Shown here: in pieces, positions 27,218 through 35,862 of the stretch
Numbering within the stretch: the stretch's first letter is position 1
Layout: each line of letters starts with the position of its first letter
DNA from: MTP4 sp052056915
GTDB taxonomy: Archaea; Halobacteriota; Methanosarcinia; Methanosarcinales; Methanosarcinaceae
DNA length: 64,000 bases
Direction of reading: 5' to 3'
Assembly (NCBI RefSeq): GCF_052056915.1
Contig: NZ_CP195119.1
Span: 2,666,001-2,730,000, forward strand
Position numbers and translations under genes: made by a program
The notes under the pieces: generated by a model
Database searches by the model: none
Told to the model about the DNA's origin: nothing
What the model saw: only the letters and a program-made list of their open reading frames with translations

Positions 27218-27736
27218 TTATTCCGCGGAAAGTTCATCGATGATTGCGGAGTATTCTTCTGCAACGCTTCGGATAGTTTGTTCCTTCTCCTCAAACTCTG
27301 CAGTTTCCCCTTTAGATATTGATTCAATATATTCACCAAGGTAGCTTTTGAACTTAGTTACTTCCCCGTGGAGAGCTTTGTTGAAATACTTGCTTTTGTC
27401 TTTCATTAACTGTTCTATTCCTTCTATGTCCCCCCGGATAAAACCTTCAAGTTTTTCATAATTGAGCTTTCCGGCCTCTTCGGAAATCTCCATGTGGAAT
27501 GTTGGGTTAGTGATGGCAACTTTCAAAAGTATCATAAAATTTTCCCTGTCTTCAGGATCCACTTTGATTGCATCATACCAGCTAACTATTGTTTCTGCAA
27601 CTTTTTCTGCCTCAAATTTCTCATCAGTTTCCATGCACAGGTATTCTAGGAGAGGTGATAGATATAACTTATTATTTCTCTGCAGTAATAAATAAGAATT
27701 CCTAATTTCTTCAATAAGAATTCCTAATTTCTTCAA
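27218..27736 (-). CDS. Hypothetical helical protein whose start lies in a tandem repeat
   Basis: A 172-residue, Glu/Lys-rich, mostly helical protein that I do not recognise, with no signal peptide or membrane segment. The frame begins at TTG 27736 inside the 22-bp repeat array, and residues 1-16 (MKKLGILIEEIRNSYL) are encoded by repeat units. A later in-frame ATG about 35 codons in (METDEKFE) could be the true start. Each repeat unit carries AGGA seven bases before a TTG, so the array supplies several possible ribosome sites in all three frames. Confidence 0.5.
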   Translation of the reverse strand: MKKLGILIEEIRNSYLLLQRNNKLYLSPLLEYLCMETDEKFEAEKVAETIVSWYDAIKVDPEDRENFMILLKVAITNPTFHMEISEEAGKLNYEKLEGFIRGDIEGIEQLMKDKSKYFNKALHGEVTKFKSYLGEYIESISKGETAEFEEKEQTIRSVAEEYSAIIDELSAE

Positions 27737-27930
27737 TAAGAATCCCTAATTTCTTCAATAAGAATTCCTAATTTCTTCAATAAAAATTCCTGATTTCTTC
27801 AATAAAAATTCCTGATTTCTTCAATAAAAATTCCTAATTTCTTCAATAAAAATTCCTAATTTCTTCAATAAAAATTCCTAATTTCTTCAATAAAAATTCC
27901 TAATTTCTTCAATAAGAATTCCTAATTTCT
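27689..27930. repeat. 22-bp tandem array, eleven copies
   Basis: The unit (plus strand AATAAGAATTCCTAATTTCT followed by TC) repeats with exact 22-bp spacing at 27699, 27721, 27743 and so on to 27919, with changes mostly at two positions. There are no spacers, so it is not a CRISPR. Because 22 is not a multiple of three, changes in copy number would shift the frame of the gene that begins in it. Confidence 0.9.
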
Positions 27931-28805
27931 GTAGATCTTATGGTAAGATTAGGCTCCGGTATAAAAGATCATTATTCAGTTATTATAGAAAATATTCTGG
28001 TTTAGTTCTGAAAAAAAAGAAAAGTTTGCATTCCCATCCAAGAAAACCTGGAAGCTTCGAACGGCGTTTAATGAGTCTTTTTATTCTGGGAAGAGATACA
28101 AAGGTATTGGACTCTTTGTGCTGCGCGTCTTTTGCTTTTTGTCTTGTCTGTTCACTTATCCCTGTGTGTTTTTGTCCCTAATGTCCCTATTTTTGTCCCT
28201 TGTGGAGTAATATTTAGTTAGCGGGGTTGTGAGGGATGAGAATGCAAGATGTACTATGTATACATCCTATATATTACTTTTGTAAATATATGTAGCACAT
28301 AATGTTATTTTTATCCTCTTTAGTTATTCCATTCCTATGTTTTTAATGCAATATTCTAATATTATTGCATCTTTCTAACGTTGTCTTATTATCTTAATGA
28401 TAAGTATATTATAATAATACCTAACTATCATTGATGTCCCTAACAATCTTTATGACTCTCTTTGATACTGTTTTTTTCAGTCTGAACTTCCTAAATGTAG
28501 GCGCTCTTTTTTTCCTGGAACGTTATGTGAATCCTCACCTGTTTTCATACGGGTGTATTGGAGTCTGGCAATAATTTTTAAAAGAATAAGGGTGACTATT
28601 CAAAGCTAAATATAATAAATAAGAGTTGTCACGAATACCTCTACCCTCAGAGACTGTCCGACAATTCAATTTCAGGATAAAACAGGAGATGGTTTCCCAA
28701 CAGTTACTATTATATAATTGACAAAAATTATATACTTCCTTGTATAGAAATGGAAAACTGAGAAAGTACGAATTAATCTGTGAAAGTACGAATTACAAGC
28801 ACTTT
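27931..28805. other. AT-rich spacer before the radical SAM gene
   Basis: No gene is supported on either strand. It includes TATA-like stretches near 28266-28295 and 28705-28735 that may promote the radical SAM gene. Nothing else stands out. Confidence 0.4.
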
Positions 28806-28818
28806 GAGGATCATTTGC

Positions 28819-29814
28819 ATGCAAAATAAGCTCATGACTGCAGAACTAAAAGCTTTCCTGATCTCTATTGGTTCCGTTTCCATAGATCCTTCCCTTGTTC
28901 CCCTTGCTCTCGGGTCCACAGCCGGTCCGGGTGCCGGGACAAGTTCGGTTTTCTTCAGGTCAGGGAAACGGAGAGTCCGGCTCAGTATCAATAAGGATTC
29001 TCCCCTTTCCATTGAAAAAGTAGGGGGAGACGGGACTTTTTCCCTTTTTATGGAAGGGGAAGAACTGGTTCGGGGGACCCTTGAGCCTGCTCTTGCCCAT
29101 TGCCCGGAACAGGCGTTTATTACCCTTTGCGAGCGTTGTATTTTCGACTGCAAATACTGTCCCGTGCCCAAACTCCAGGGCCATGTCAAGAGTGATAAGG
29201 AAGTCCTGGATATTGTGGACGATGTTTTCAGGAATGGAAACCTGAAGGCTATTTCCCTTACTTCGGGGGTTGAAAATTCTGTGCAGGGGGAAGTGGACCG
29301 CGTCCTCAAATTGCTTCCTGCTCTCAAAAAGTATAATGTGCCGATCGGAGTTTCGGTATACCCCACCGAAGGGTGCTCCAGGCAATTTTACGAGGCAGGG
29401 GTATCCGAGGTCAAGTACAATGTGGAGACGATGGATCCGGAAATTTTCAAACAGGTCTGCGGGGACCTTTCCCTCGATTACATCCTGGAAAAACTCGAAG
29501 AGGCTGTGGGGATTTTCGGGAAAAACCGGGTTTTCAGTAATTTCATTATCGGACTTGGGGAAAGTGATTCTGCTGTCAGGGACGGGGTTGAAACCCTCGC
29601 AAAACTGGGAGTAATCCCAATCCTTCGCCCTATAAATCCCCATCCCCTCAGGGCAGGGGACTGTTTTGCAGAGCGGCCTTCCCGGGAACGCCTCTTGAAA
29701 CTTGCAAAAATGGAAAAAGCCATACTCGAAAAATACGGGTTGAACTCGGGACTTGCAAAAACCATGTGTCTAAGGTGTACGGGCTGCGACCTCGTACCTT
29801 TTGTAGACCTCTGA
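28819..29814 (+). CDS. Radical SAM protein
   Basis: About 331 residues from ATG 28819, which has GAGGA eight bases upstream. The CxxxCxxC cluster motif (CIFDCKYC, about residues 110-117) binds the [4Fe-4S] cluster that cleaves S-adenosylmethionine to a radical. A TIM-barrel-like body follows (SLTSGVENSVQGEVDRVL, VSEVKYNVETMDPEIF, FSNFIIGLGESDSAV). The C-terminus holds an extra Cys set (CLRCTGCDL) that could bind a second cluster. The barrel resembles the BioB/ThiH/HcgA-like branch, but I cannot name a substrate. It stands alone, followed by a hairpin-rich region. Confidence 0.8.
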   Translation: MQNKLMTAELKAFLISIGSVSIDPSLVPLALGSTAGPGAGTSSVFFRSGKRRVRLSINKDSPLSIEKVGGDGTFSLFMEGEELVRGTLEPALAHCPEQAFITLCERCIFDCKYCPVPKLQGHVKSDKEVLDIVDDVFRNGNLKAISLTSGVENSVQGEVDRVLKLLPALKKYNVPIGVSVYPTEGCSRQFYEAGVSEVKYNVETMDPEIFKQVCGDLSLDYILEKLEEAVGIFGKNRVFSNFIIGLGESDSAVRDGVETLAKLGVIPILRPINPHPLRAGDCFAERPSRERLLKLAKMEKAILEKYGLNSGLAKTMCLRCTGCDLVPFVDL

Positions 29815-29904
29815 ATGTCGGGTTGCCTTACATGGTTTATGTACCTGGTTTACGTACCTGGTTTACCCAGTCTAGTTGCGCCAGCCGAGTTGCGGTTCGG
29901 CATC

Positions 29905-30053
29905 AGAAAAATCTTTGATTTTTCTTTTAGTTGCGATGAAATCGCAACAGTGCGCAGTCCTTTTTGATCGTTCTGCTCCCTCGAGAGGACTTTTTTTCTT
30001 TTTAAGGCCCCATCCTTAAAAGAAAATTGAGGTTCGCCTGCATGAGCTTCAAT
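29905..30053 (+). ncRNA. Five consecutive hairpins after the radical SAM gene
   Basis: Stems are AGAAAAATC/GATTTTTCT (29905-29925), GTTGCGAT/ATCGCAAC (29930-29948), AGTCCT/AGGACT (29956-29991), CTTTTTAAGG/CCTTAAAAG (29998-30022, one bulge) and AAAATTGAGG/CTTCAATTTT (30023-30055, one GU). A T-rich run follows the third stem and could end transcription. Five adjacent stems in 150 bases exceed what a simple terminator needs, so a structured RNA or leader is proposed. All stems are palindromic in DNA, so the strand is uncertain. Confidence 0.45.
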
Positions 30054-30054
30054 T

Positions 30055-30369
30055 TTGGGAACTTATTTTCTAGTCGAGGCTTTCTTTAGAAGGCCTTTTG
30101 ATGGTTCTTTTTTTGATTGCCTGGTTATAGTGCTGTTTTTTGCCGGGATTGCCTGGGCCATATTATTGAAAATTCCGGGGAATGCCATCCCCCTTATTTC
30201 TACTGGAAATTTTTTATGGTTTAATTATTTCTATGCTGGTACTTTTTCGGTTTCTATTTGTTTTATTCTCTTGTCTATATCCTTCATGCCTTGTCTCTGG
30301 TATTTTTGTTTTTTGATGGCTTGGGCTTCTCTTCCTGTTTTGTTTTTGTATTCGGGGTTTTCGGGTTAG
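30055..30369 (+). CDS. Doubtful hydrophobic open frame
   Basis: A 104-codon frame starting at TTG, with three hydrophobic stretches rich in Phe, Leu and Cys. It has no ribosome site, no recognised family and T-rich codons unlike its neighbours, so the hydrophobicity may simply reflect T-rich DNA. It also contains a copy of the dispersed element (30190-30210). I list it only as a possible small membrane protein. Confidence 0.2.
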   Translation: MGTYFLVEAFFRRPFDGSFFDCLVIVLFFAGIAWAILLKIPGNAIPLISTGNFLWFNYFYAGTFSVSICFILLSISFMPCLWYFCFLMAWASLPVLFLYSGFSG

Positions 30370-30866
30370 TGGGGGGTTGCTTTACATTTTCCTGAATTCT
30401 TCCAGGTAGGGGGTTCAGTTTAATCTTTTTTCATTTTTGCGTTTATATATATAAGCTCCTTACTTCTACTGGAGATTATGTGTCTGGAGTCATTTGACTT
30501 GAGGCATATATACCGGAATTCCTTTTAGTAATCAATGTTGTTGTGAAGTCGGAGCTTTCGGGTTTGACAAACGTTTCCCCTGTTTAGGGGTCCACACCCC
30601 TCAGTTTCCATTGGAGTTTTTTAGTCTGATGAATCTACGTGACTTTGCGGATCACAATCCTGGGAATACAAAAATCAAAAATTAGTTTAAAAATCGAGTT
30701 ATTGGAGGGGATAAGGGAAACTTGTGCTCCAAAGGTTTGAATGCAGTACGTTTTTATAATTCTGAAACTTAACCAAATTTCTTATCAAGGCTCATAAGTT
30801 ATTTTTCTTATCAAATTTACAGAACACAGTTTCTTAAAATCCGCAACCCCTTCATTTCCACTGGAA
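30190..30866. repeat. Dispersed element CCCCTTATTTCTACTGGA, four copies
   Basis: Related 18-21-bp sequences lie at 30190-30210, 30455-30475, 30597-30616 and 30847-30866, all in the same orientation. The shared core is C(C/T)CCTTAxTTCTACTGGA with C/T changes. The copies are 143-265 bp apart, too far for a CRISPR array. They occupy the otherwise empty 1.2-kb spacer. Degenerate CRISPR repeats or a regulator site are possible readings. Confidence 0.5.
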
Positions 30867-30986
30867 TAATCATGATAAATCCGATTTTAGATACGCCTGA
30901 CTCCTCAGATTCGTTTGATTCTTCAGATTCTTATGTTTCCCTTTTTCCCAGGGGGCTCCTTCGGCCCTCCGTTCCCCTTATTTGCT

Positions 30987-31790
30987 TCAGGCTTTTTTAT
31001 CTGCTTCAATAACTTCTTCCGCGCTCATCCCACCATGGACGAGTTTTGCGATTCTCCTGATGAGGTTTGTGGGGTCTTCTGCCTGGAAAACGTTTCTCCC
31101 TATAGCAACTCCCCGTCCTCCGGCCTCCAGGGAGCCTTCGATCATTTCAAAGAGTTCTCTGTCGGAGTTGACTTTAGGGCCGCCCGCAATGATCACTGGC
31201 ACAGGGCAGCCCTTTACGACTTCCCTGAAAGTTTCCGGATCTCCGGTATAGTTAGTCTTGACGATGTCTGCTCCGAGTTCGGCTCCTATCCTTGCGGCAT
31301 GTTTTACGACATCAACATCGTATTCCGAACGGACTTTCTTTCCTCTCGGGTACATCATGGCCAGGAGGGGCATTCCCCACTCGTCACATTTCCTTGCAAC
31401 CTGCCCGAGCCCCTGTAGCATCTCAAACTCGTCTTCCGCCCCGATATTGATATGTACCGAGACCGCGTCAGCTCCTACCTTGATCGCTTCTTCCACGGTC
31501 GTTACCAGCACTTTGTGGTTCGGGTCCATTGCAAGGGAGGTCGAGGCTGAAAGGTGGATGATTAGGCCTACATCGTGCCCGTATCCCCTGTGTCCGTATT
31601 TGGGAAGGCCCATGTGCCCTAGCACGGCATTTGCCCCGCCTTCAGCTACCTTGTTGACCGTTTCCTGAAGGTTTTCGATCCCTTTGATGGGGCCTGCCCC
31701 TACTCCGTGGTCCATGGGGATGACAATGGCGTTTCCTGTGTTCCGGTCGAAAATGCGTTCCATCCTTACGGATTTACCGATTGTGCTCAT
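30987..31790 (-). CDS. Class I aldolase-family enzyme: ADH synthase or fructose-bisphosphate aldolase
   Basis: A 267-residue archaeal class I aldolase-type enzyme. In methanogens this family contains 2-amino-3,7-dideoxy-D-threo-hept-6-ulosonate synthase, which starts the alternative route to 3-dehydroquinate and aromatic amino acids, and closely related fructose-bisphosphate aldolases. Family segments are VIPMDHGVGAGPIKGIENLQ, HINIGAEDEFEML, MYPRGKKVRSEYD, ADIVKTNYTGDPETF (Schiff-base Lys region) and IIAGGPKVNSDREL. ATG 31790 (MSTIGKSVRMERIF) is the family start; the frame continues 32 codons upstream without homology. I favour the ADH synthase reading. Confidence 0.85.
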   Translation of the reverse strand: MSTIGKSVRMERIFDRNTGNAIVIPMDHGVGAGPIKGIENLQETVNKVAEGGANAVLGHMGLPKYGHRGYGHDVGLIIHLSASTSLAMDPNHKVLVTTVEEAIKVGADAVSVHINIGAEDEFEMLQGLGQVARKCDEWGMPLLAMMYPRGKKVRSEYDVDVVKHAARIGAELGADIVKTNYTGDPETFREVVKGCPVPVIIAGGPKVNSDRELFEMIEGSLEAGGRGVAIGRNVFQAEDPTNLIRRIAKLVHGGMSAEEVIEADKKA

Positions 31791-31935
31791 GGAATGTCCT
31801 ATATTGGTTCGGTAATATATACTTTTTCTATATATTTTTAGCAGTTTGTGGGTGCAGGGCAGAATTGGTTTTCCTGCCTGAGGCACAGGTTTACGGCTTC
31901 AGTGCAGGATGTCGGTTCTGGATTTTTACAGCTAA

Positions 31936-32454
31936 TCATTGTTTTGTGTTTTCGTTCTGGTAAATCCCGGAATACCCTTCTTCCACTTCGCTGTCCAGGG
32001 TATAGAAAAGCAGTTGCATGATACGGGCGTCTTTTTTTAGCCTGAACCCTGCAAGGTTGTAGACTACCAGCATTGACTCGCTTCGGCCCCGGTACCCGGC
32101 GTCCCAGACTGCAGTTTCAAGGGTGGCTCCGCAGCGGATCAGGGTGGACCTTGGCTTTGCGATTGCGGCAAGATTTCTGGGGATGTTTACGATTTCATTA
32201 AAAAGGACTTTATATATCCCTTCGGGCAGGTGGACCCAGCCCTCCGTATCAAATTCCAGGGGACTGCCTCCGGGAAGTTCTCTTTCGGAGTTGTCAAAGT
32301 CCACAGCTCCTGCCCCTTCGATTGTTCTCACTTCCTTAAGGGTCATTTCAAGCCCGTTTGGCTGGAGCTGGGTTTCGGGATCGACGGTGTTTTCAAGCAG
32401 AGGTGGGTTTGCCTGCATCAGTTTTCTCAGTTCGTTGCTGGATAGGAGTGACAT
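31936..32454 (-). CDS. dut: dUTPase / dCTP deaminase-like protein
   Basis: A 172-residue protein of the trimeric dUTPase-DCD superfamily, which removes dUTP (or deaminates dCTP) to keep uracil out of DNA. Recognisable segments are LQPNGLEMTLKEV, AKPRSTLIRCGATLETAVWDAGYRG (substrate-binding strand region) and VVYNLAGFRLKKDARIMQLLFYTL. The SxxRCGA variant and the missing Gly-rich P-loop-like C-terminus fit the archaeal annotation 'probable dUTP nucleotidohydrolase'. It is encoded 145 bases before the aldolase gene on the same strand. Confidence 0.85.
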   Translation of the reverse strand: MSLLSSNELRKLMQANPPLLENTVDPETQLQPNGLEMTLKEVRTIEGAGAVDFDNSERELPGGSPLEFDTEGWVHLPEGIYKVLFNEIVNIPRNLAAIAKPRSTLIRCGATLETAVWDAGYRGRSESMLVVYNLAGFRLKKDARIMQLLFYTLDSEVEEGYSGIYQNENTKQ

Positions 32455-32708
32455 AGGGATTCGAATTGCGATGATTGCTTATTATAATTTCGATTCCTGA
32501 ATTTTTAGTTTTATTCAGAACCAATATTCTGAACCGATTGATTTTTATTTTTATTTTTATTTTTTCTAATGCTGGACGATCTATTCACTACGATATGTGA
32601 TATTTTTATTTATTGTTATTTTGTTTTGATCTTAATTATTTCTTATTTTATCATATTTTTTGTGACAAATAAGAAATTTAATATACTTATAACTTAAAGA
32701 GATTTTTT

Positions 32709-34340
32709 GTGATAACGGTGGCTGATATAAGAAAAATAAAAAAAAGTACGTCATTTATTGCATTGATTTTTGTTCTTTTATCCGTGCTTCTCATTTCCGG
32801 TTGTATTGATTCCACACAGACTGAAGTTTCTCACTCTGAAGAACTTCTCTCTAAGGCAGATGCTTCTGAAGTTCCTCGTGGGGAGCTAAGAATGGCCCTG
32901 ATTTTCGGACCCGATGTTTCTCTTGACCCGGGGCACAGATGGGTGGGCTGGTACGTTCGGCAGGCAGGGATCTATGAGACCCTTTTTGCCTATGATGCGG
33001 ACATGAACCTTGTCCCCGAGCTTGCAACTGGGTATGAACTTCTAAATGAAACTGCATGGAAAATCGATCTGAGGGCCGGGGTACGTTTCCATGACGGTAC
33101 CCCCCTGGACGCCGATGCGGTGGTCTATTCCATAAACAGGGTCATGGGCCCCGAAAACAGCAGGCATACCCAGTATGACTTCATTGAATCGGTATCAAAG
33201 CTGGATGAGCTTTCCGTTCTGGTCCGGACAAAGGAGCCTTCCGCCCTGACCATTGCAAGCCTGTCCGATCCTCTGGTCTCAATAGTCAGTCCTGAAGCCC
33301 CTGATCTTGCACATGAGCCTGTGGGCACGGGACCTTTTAAGTTTGAGAGTTATGAAGAAGGCATGAGGCTGTCCGTGGTCCGTAACGAGGACTACTGGGG
33401 CGGGGATGTGGGGCTTGAGCACGTGACCATTGACTATGTTTCCGATCCTCTTACCCGTTCCCTCAAACTCCAGGGCGGGGATGTGGACATTGTCCGCGGG
33501 ATTCCGGCAACTGAATTCGGCCTTATTGATGGCTCCCCTGAACTTGAAGTCGTAAGTAAGGAAACCCTGCGGACATGTTTCATGTATGTGAATGGCAATA
33601 AAGCTCCCCTTGATGACGTAAGGGTGAGGCAGGCGCTGAATTATGCCATTGATAGGGAACAGGTCGTTAACACCGCACTTGAAGGAGTCGGAGGAGTCCC
33701 TGCAAAGAGCGTGTTCCCATCCGTGCTTCCCTGGTCTGCCAACGAGCAGCTTGAGGGTTACCCGTATTCCCCAGAAAAAGCAAAGCAGTTGCTTTCCGAG
33801 GCTGGAATTGCCGATTCTGATGGAGACGGCTGGCTTGATTATGAAGGAAAACCCTTCGAGCTTTCCATAAAGACCTATGAAAAGCGGGCTGAGCTCAAAC
33901 CCACTGCCGAGGTAATTGCCTCCCAGTTTGAAAAGCTTGGAATCAAAAGCAACGTGATCGTTCTGGAGACCGGAGCTTTGAGCGCTGATATGAGTGATGG
34001 CAACTACGACCTCGGCCTTTATGCCTGGGGAGTTGCACCCATGGGAGATCCTGATTATTTCCTTTCCCTGCATTTTGAGTCCTCAGGCATACATGCCGGT
34101 TGGACAGGTTATTCTAACGAGGAGGTGGATTCCTGGGTCCTGCTCGGCAGGACAACAATGGACCCCGTACTGAGGCAGGAATATTACGATAAGGTGCAGA
34201 CCCAGGTACTTACAGATTCCCCGGAGATCTTTGTTTTCTATTACAGGGAACTTGTCGGGGAAACTACTAATGTAGGGGGTTTCCGGATTTTCCCGAATGA
34301 AATATCCTTCCTGACAAAGGACCTCTACATTGAAAAATAA
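32709..34340 (+). CDS. nikA: ABC transporter substrate-binding lipoprotein, NikA/OppA type
   Basis: A 543-residue solute-binding protein of family 5. The N-terminus has a membrane segment followed by the lipobox-like LLISGC, so it is probably lipid-anchored outside the cell. The mature part shows the family pattern: IYETLFAYDADMNLVPELA, the signature WKIDLRAGVRFHDGTPLDADAVVYS (about 115-139), and GTGPFKF. It leads the order binding protein - permease - permease - ATPase - ATPase. Nickel is the likely substrate in a methanogen, given the F430 and CO dehydrogenase demand, but dipeptides cannot be excluded from sequence. The start is GTG 32709. A methyltransferase remnant separates it from the permease genes. 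Confidence 0.82.
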   Translation: MITVADIRKIKKSTSFIALIFVLLSVLLISGCIDSTQTEVSHSEELLSKADASEVPRGELRMALIFGPDVSLDPGHRWVGWYVRQAGIYETLFAYDADMNLVPELATGYELLNETAWKIDLRAGVRFHDGTPLDADAVVYSINRVMGPENSRHTQYDFIESVSKLDELSVLVRTKEPSALTIASLSDPLVSIVSPEAPDLAHEPVGTGPFKFESYEEGMRLSVVRNEDYWGGDVGLEHVTIDYVSDPLTRSLKLQGGDVDIVRGIPATEFGLIDGSPELEVVSKETLRTCFMYVNGNKAPLDDVRVRQALNYAIDREQVVNTALEGVGGVPAKSVFPSVLPWSANEQLEGYPYSPEKAKQLLSEAGIADSDGDGWLDYEGKPFELSIKTYEKRAELKPTAEVIASQFEKLGIKSNVIVLETGALSADMSDGNYDLGLYAWGVAPMGDPDYFLSLHFESSGIHAGWTGYSNEEVDSWVLLGRTTMDPVLRQEYYDKVQTQVLTDSPEIFVFYYRELVGETTNVGGFRIFPNEISFLTKDLYIEK

Positions 34341-34429
34341 TTTTCTCAAAAACAACTTCCTCAAAAAAGAATCCACTTTAGACCTAAAGCGGAAACAAAA
34401 AGGGATATCTGCTGGAAAGAAAGGGTTGA

Positions 34430-34717
34430 GTAACCTTCTCTCTCCAGCCCTTTTTTGCCAGTGCTGAAAGTAACGCACAGGCTATGGGTCTGGATGTTGA
34501 TTTTTTCCACTTTAATGCTGAAAATCTTCCTTTTGAGGACGGGTATTTTGACGTGGTTGTAAACAGGTACCTGCTCTGGACCCTTTCCCAACCGGACCTT
34601 GCTTTTCTGGAGTGGAAAAGAGTGCTCAAGCCGGGGGACAGATTTTTACAATTGACGGGAACTGGTTTGATCCGTGCCCTCATAAACGCTTCAAACGTTC
34701 TCTTTCAAAATTCATGA
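34430..34717 (+). pseudogene. Remnant of a SAM-dependent methyltransferase
   Basis: The open stretch from 34430 encodes only the middle of a class I methyltransferase: MGLDVDFFHFNAENLPFEDG (34484 on), YFDVVVNRYLLWTL and EWKRVLKPGDRFL match the motif II-III part of the fold. The N-terminal S-adenosylmethionine-binding glycine motif is absent, since the frame is closed by TGA at 34427, and the C-terminus is lost after LQLTGTGLI. It looks like an internal deletion product between nikA and nikB. A full methyltransferase in this transporter locus may have been ancestral. Confidence 0.6.
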
Positions 34718-34920
34718 GCCTTTTTCTTTAATTCTATCTTTTTCCGGGTTTTTTGCAGTCTGTTCTGCTTTTCTATAATTTTTTATTGTGTTATAAAATA
34801 CAAAGTAAAAAGAATAAATATGGTTAATTCTGAATAGTGATAATAATTAATAATAAAAATAAACAAAAAAAGAATAATTGTTAATCAAAAAAATTAAAAA
34901 GAATAACGGACGTCAGTTGA
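34718..34920 (+). promoter_or_regulatory. AT-rich spacer before the permease genes
   Basis: Very AT-rich with possible TATA boxes (for example ATTAATAATAAAAATAA at about 34846-34862). It may carry a separate promoter for nikBCDE, since the remnant upstream is broken. Evidence is compositional only. Confidence 0.3.
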
Positions 34921-35862
34921 ATGCTAGCTTATTTCGTAAGGAAGTTTTTGCTTCTTATCCCTGTGCTTCTCCTAATTTCAACCATAAGTTTTTCCATTCT
35001 CTATATCACCCCTGGGGACCCTGCCGAAATTCTCCTTACGGGCCCCGGGGGTGGGGCTGACCCTGCCGCTGTTGAAGAATTCCGGGTTGCTATGGGGCTT
35101 GATAGGCCTTTATATGAACAGTACCTTCACTGGTTGAATAATGTGCTGCATGGGGATCTTGGCTATTCCTACATGACCGAACAGCCGGTTTTTGAAACCA
35201 TACTCCGGACTTTTAAAGCCACTCTCAAGCTTTCGATAGCAAGCATGTTTTTTTCACTTCTGATATCCATTCCTGTGGGGGTCCTTGCGGCTTTAAAACA
35301 CGATTCTCCTGTTGATGACCTGAGCAGGTTCGTATCCCTGCTTGGGGTATCCATGCCAAATTTCTGGCAGGGGTTTTTACTGATCCTTATCTTTTCCATA
35401 TACCTGCACTGGCTGCCGGTGGGGGGTTTTGGGGAAAATGGGGACTTTTCCCATTTACTCCTGCCAGCCCTTACCCTTGGAACCAGTTCCGCAGCAGTAA
35501 CCATGCGCCTGATGCGTGCCAGCATGCTTGAGGTGCTGGGGCAGGATTTTATAAACGCTGCAAGGGCAAAAGGATTGGCCGAGTGGGCTGTGCTCGGAAA
35601 ACACGCTCTTAAAAATGCTTTGATTCCCGTTGTAACCATGATCGGGCTGAACTTCGGATACTTGCTCAACGGTTCGGTGGTGGTCGAGACTGTTTTTGCC
35701 TGGCCGGGGATCGGAAGCCTTGTTGTTAATTCGATTTACAACAGGGACCTGCCCATGGTTCAGGGTTCCCTGCTCTTTGTGGCTGTGCTCTTTGTTTCCG
35801 TGAATTTTTTGGTAGATCTCTCCTATAACTGGCTCGACCCGAGGATCCGATATGAAACCTGA
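34921..35862 (+). CDS. nikB: ABC transporter permease, NikB/OppB type
   Basis: A 313-residue permease with six membrane helices. The N-terminal helix starts right away (FVRKFLLLIPVLLLISTISFSILYI), followed by the GDPAEILLTG segment seen in DppB/NikB. The conserved coupling loop for the ATPase is FINAARAKGLAEWAVLGKHALKNALIPVVT (about 212-241). It reads into the next permease by an 11-base overlap, showing tight coupling. It forms the membrane channel with the nikC product. Confidence 0.9.
   Translation: MLAYFVRKFLLLIPVLLLISTISFSILYITPGDPAEILLTGPGGGADPAAVEEFRVAMGLDRPLYEQYLHWLNNVLHGDLGYSYMTEQPVFETILRTFKATLKLSIASMFFSLLISIPVGVLAALKHDSPVDDLSRFVSLLGVSMPNFWQGFLLILIFSIYLHWLPVGGFGENGDFSHLLLPALTLGTSSAAVTMRLMRASMLEVLGQDFINAARAKGLAEWAVLGKHALKNALIPVVTMIGLNFGYLLNGSVVVETVFAWPGIGSLVVNSIYNRDLPMVQGSLLFVAVLFVSVNFLVDLSYNWLDPRIRYET

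Noticed and set aside
27689..27930. CRISPR array
   Set aside because: The 22-bp units abut directly with no unique spacers.
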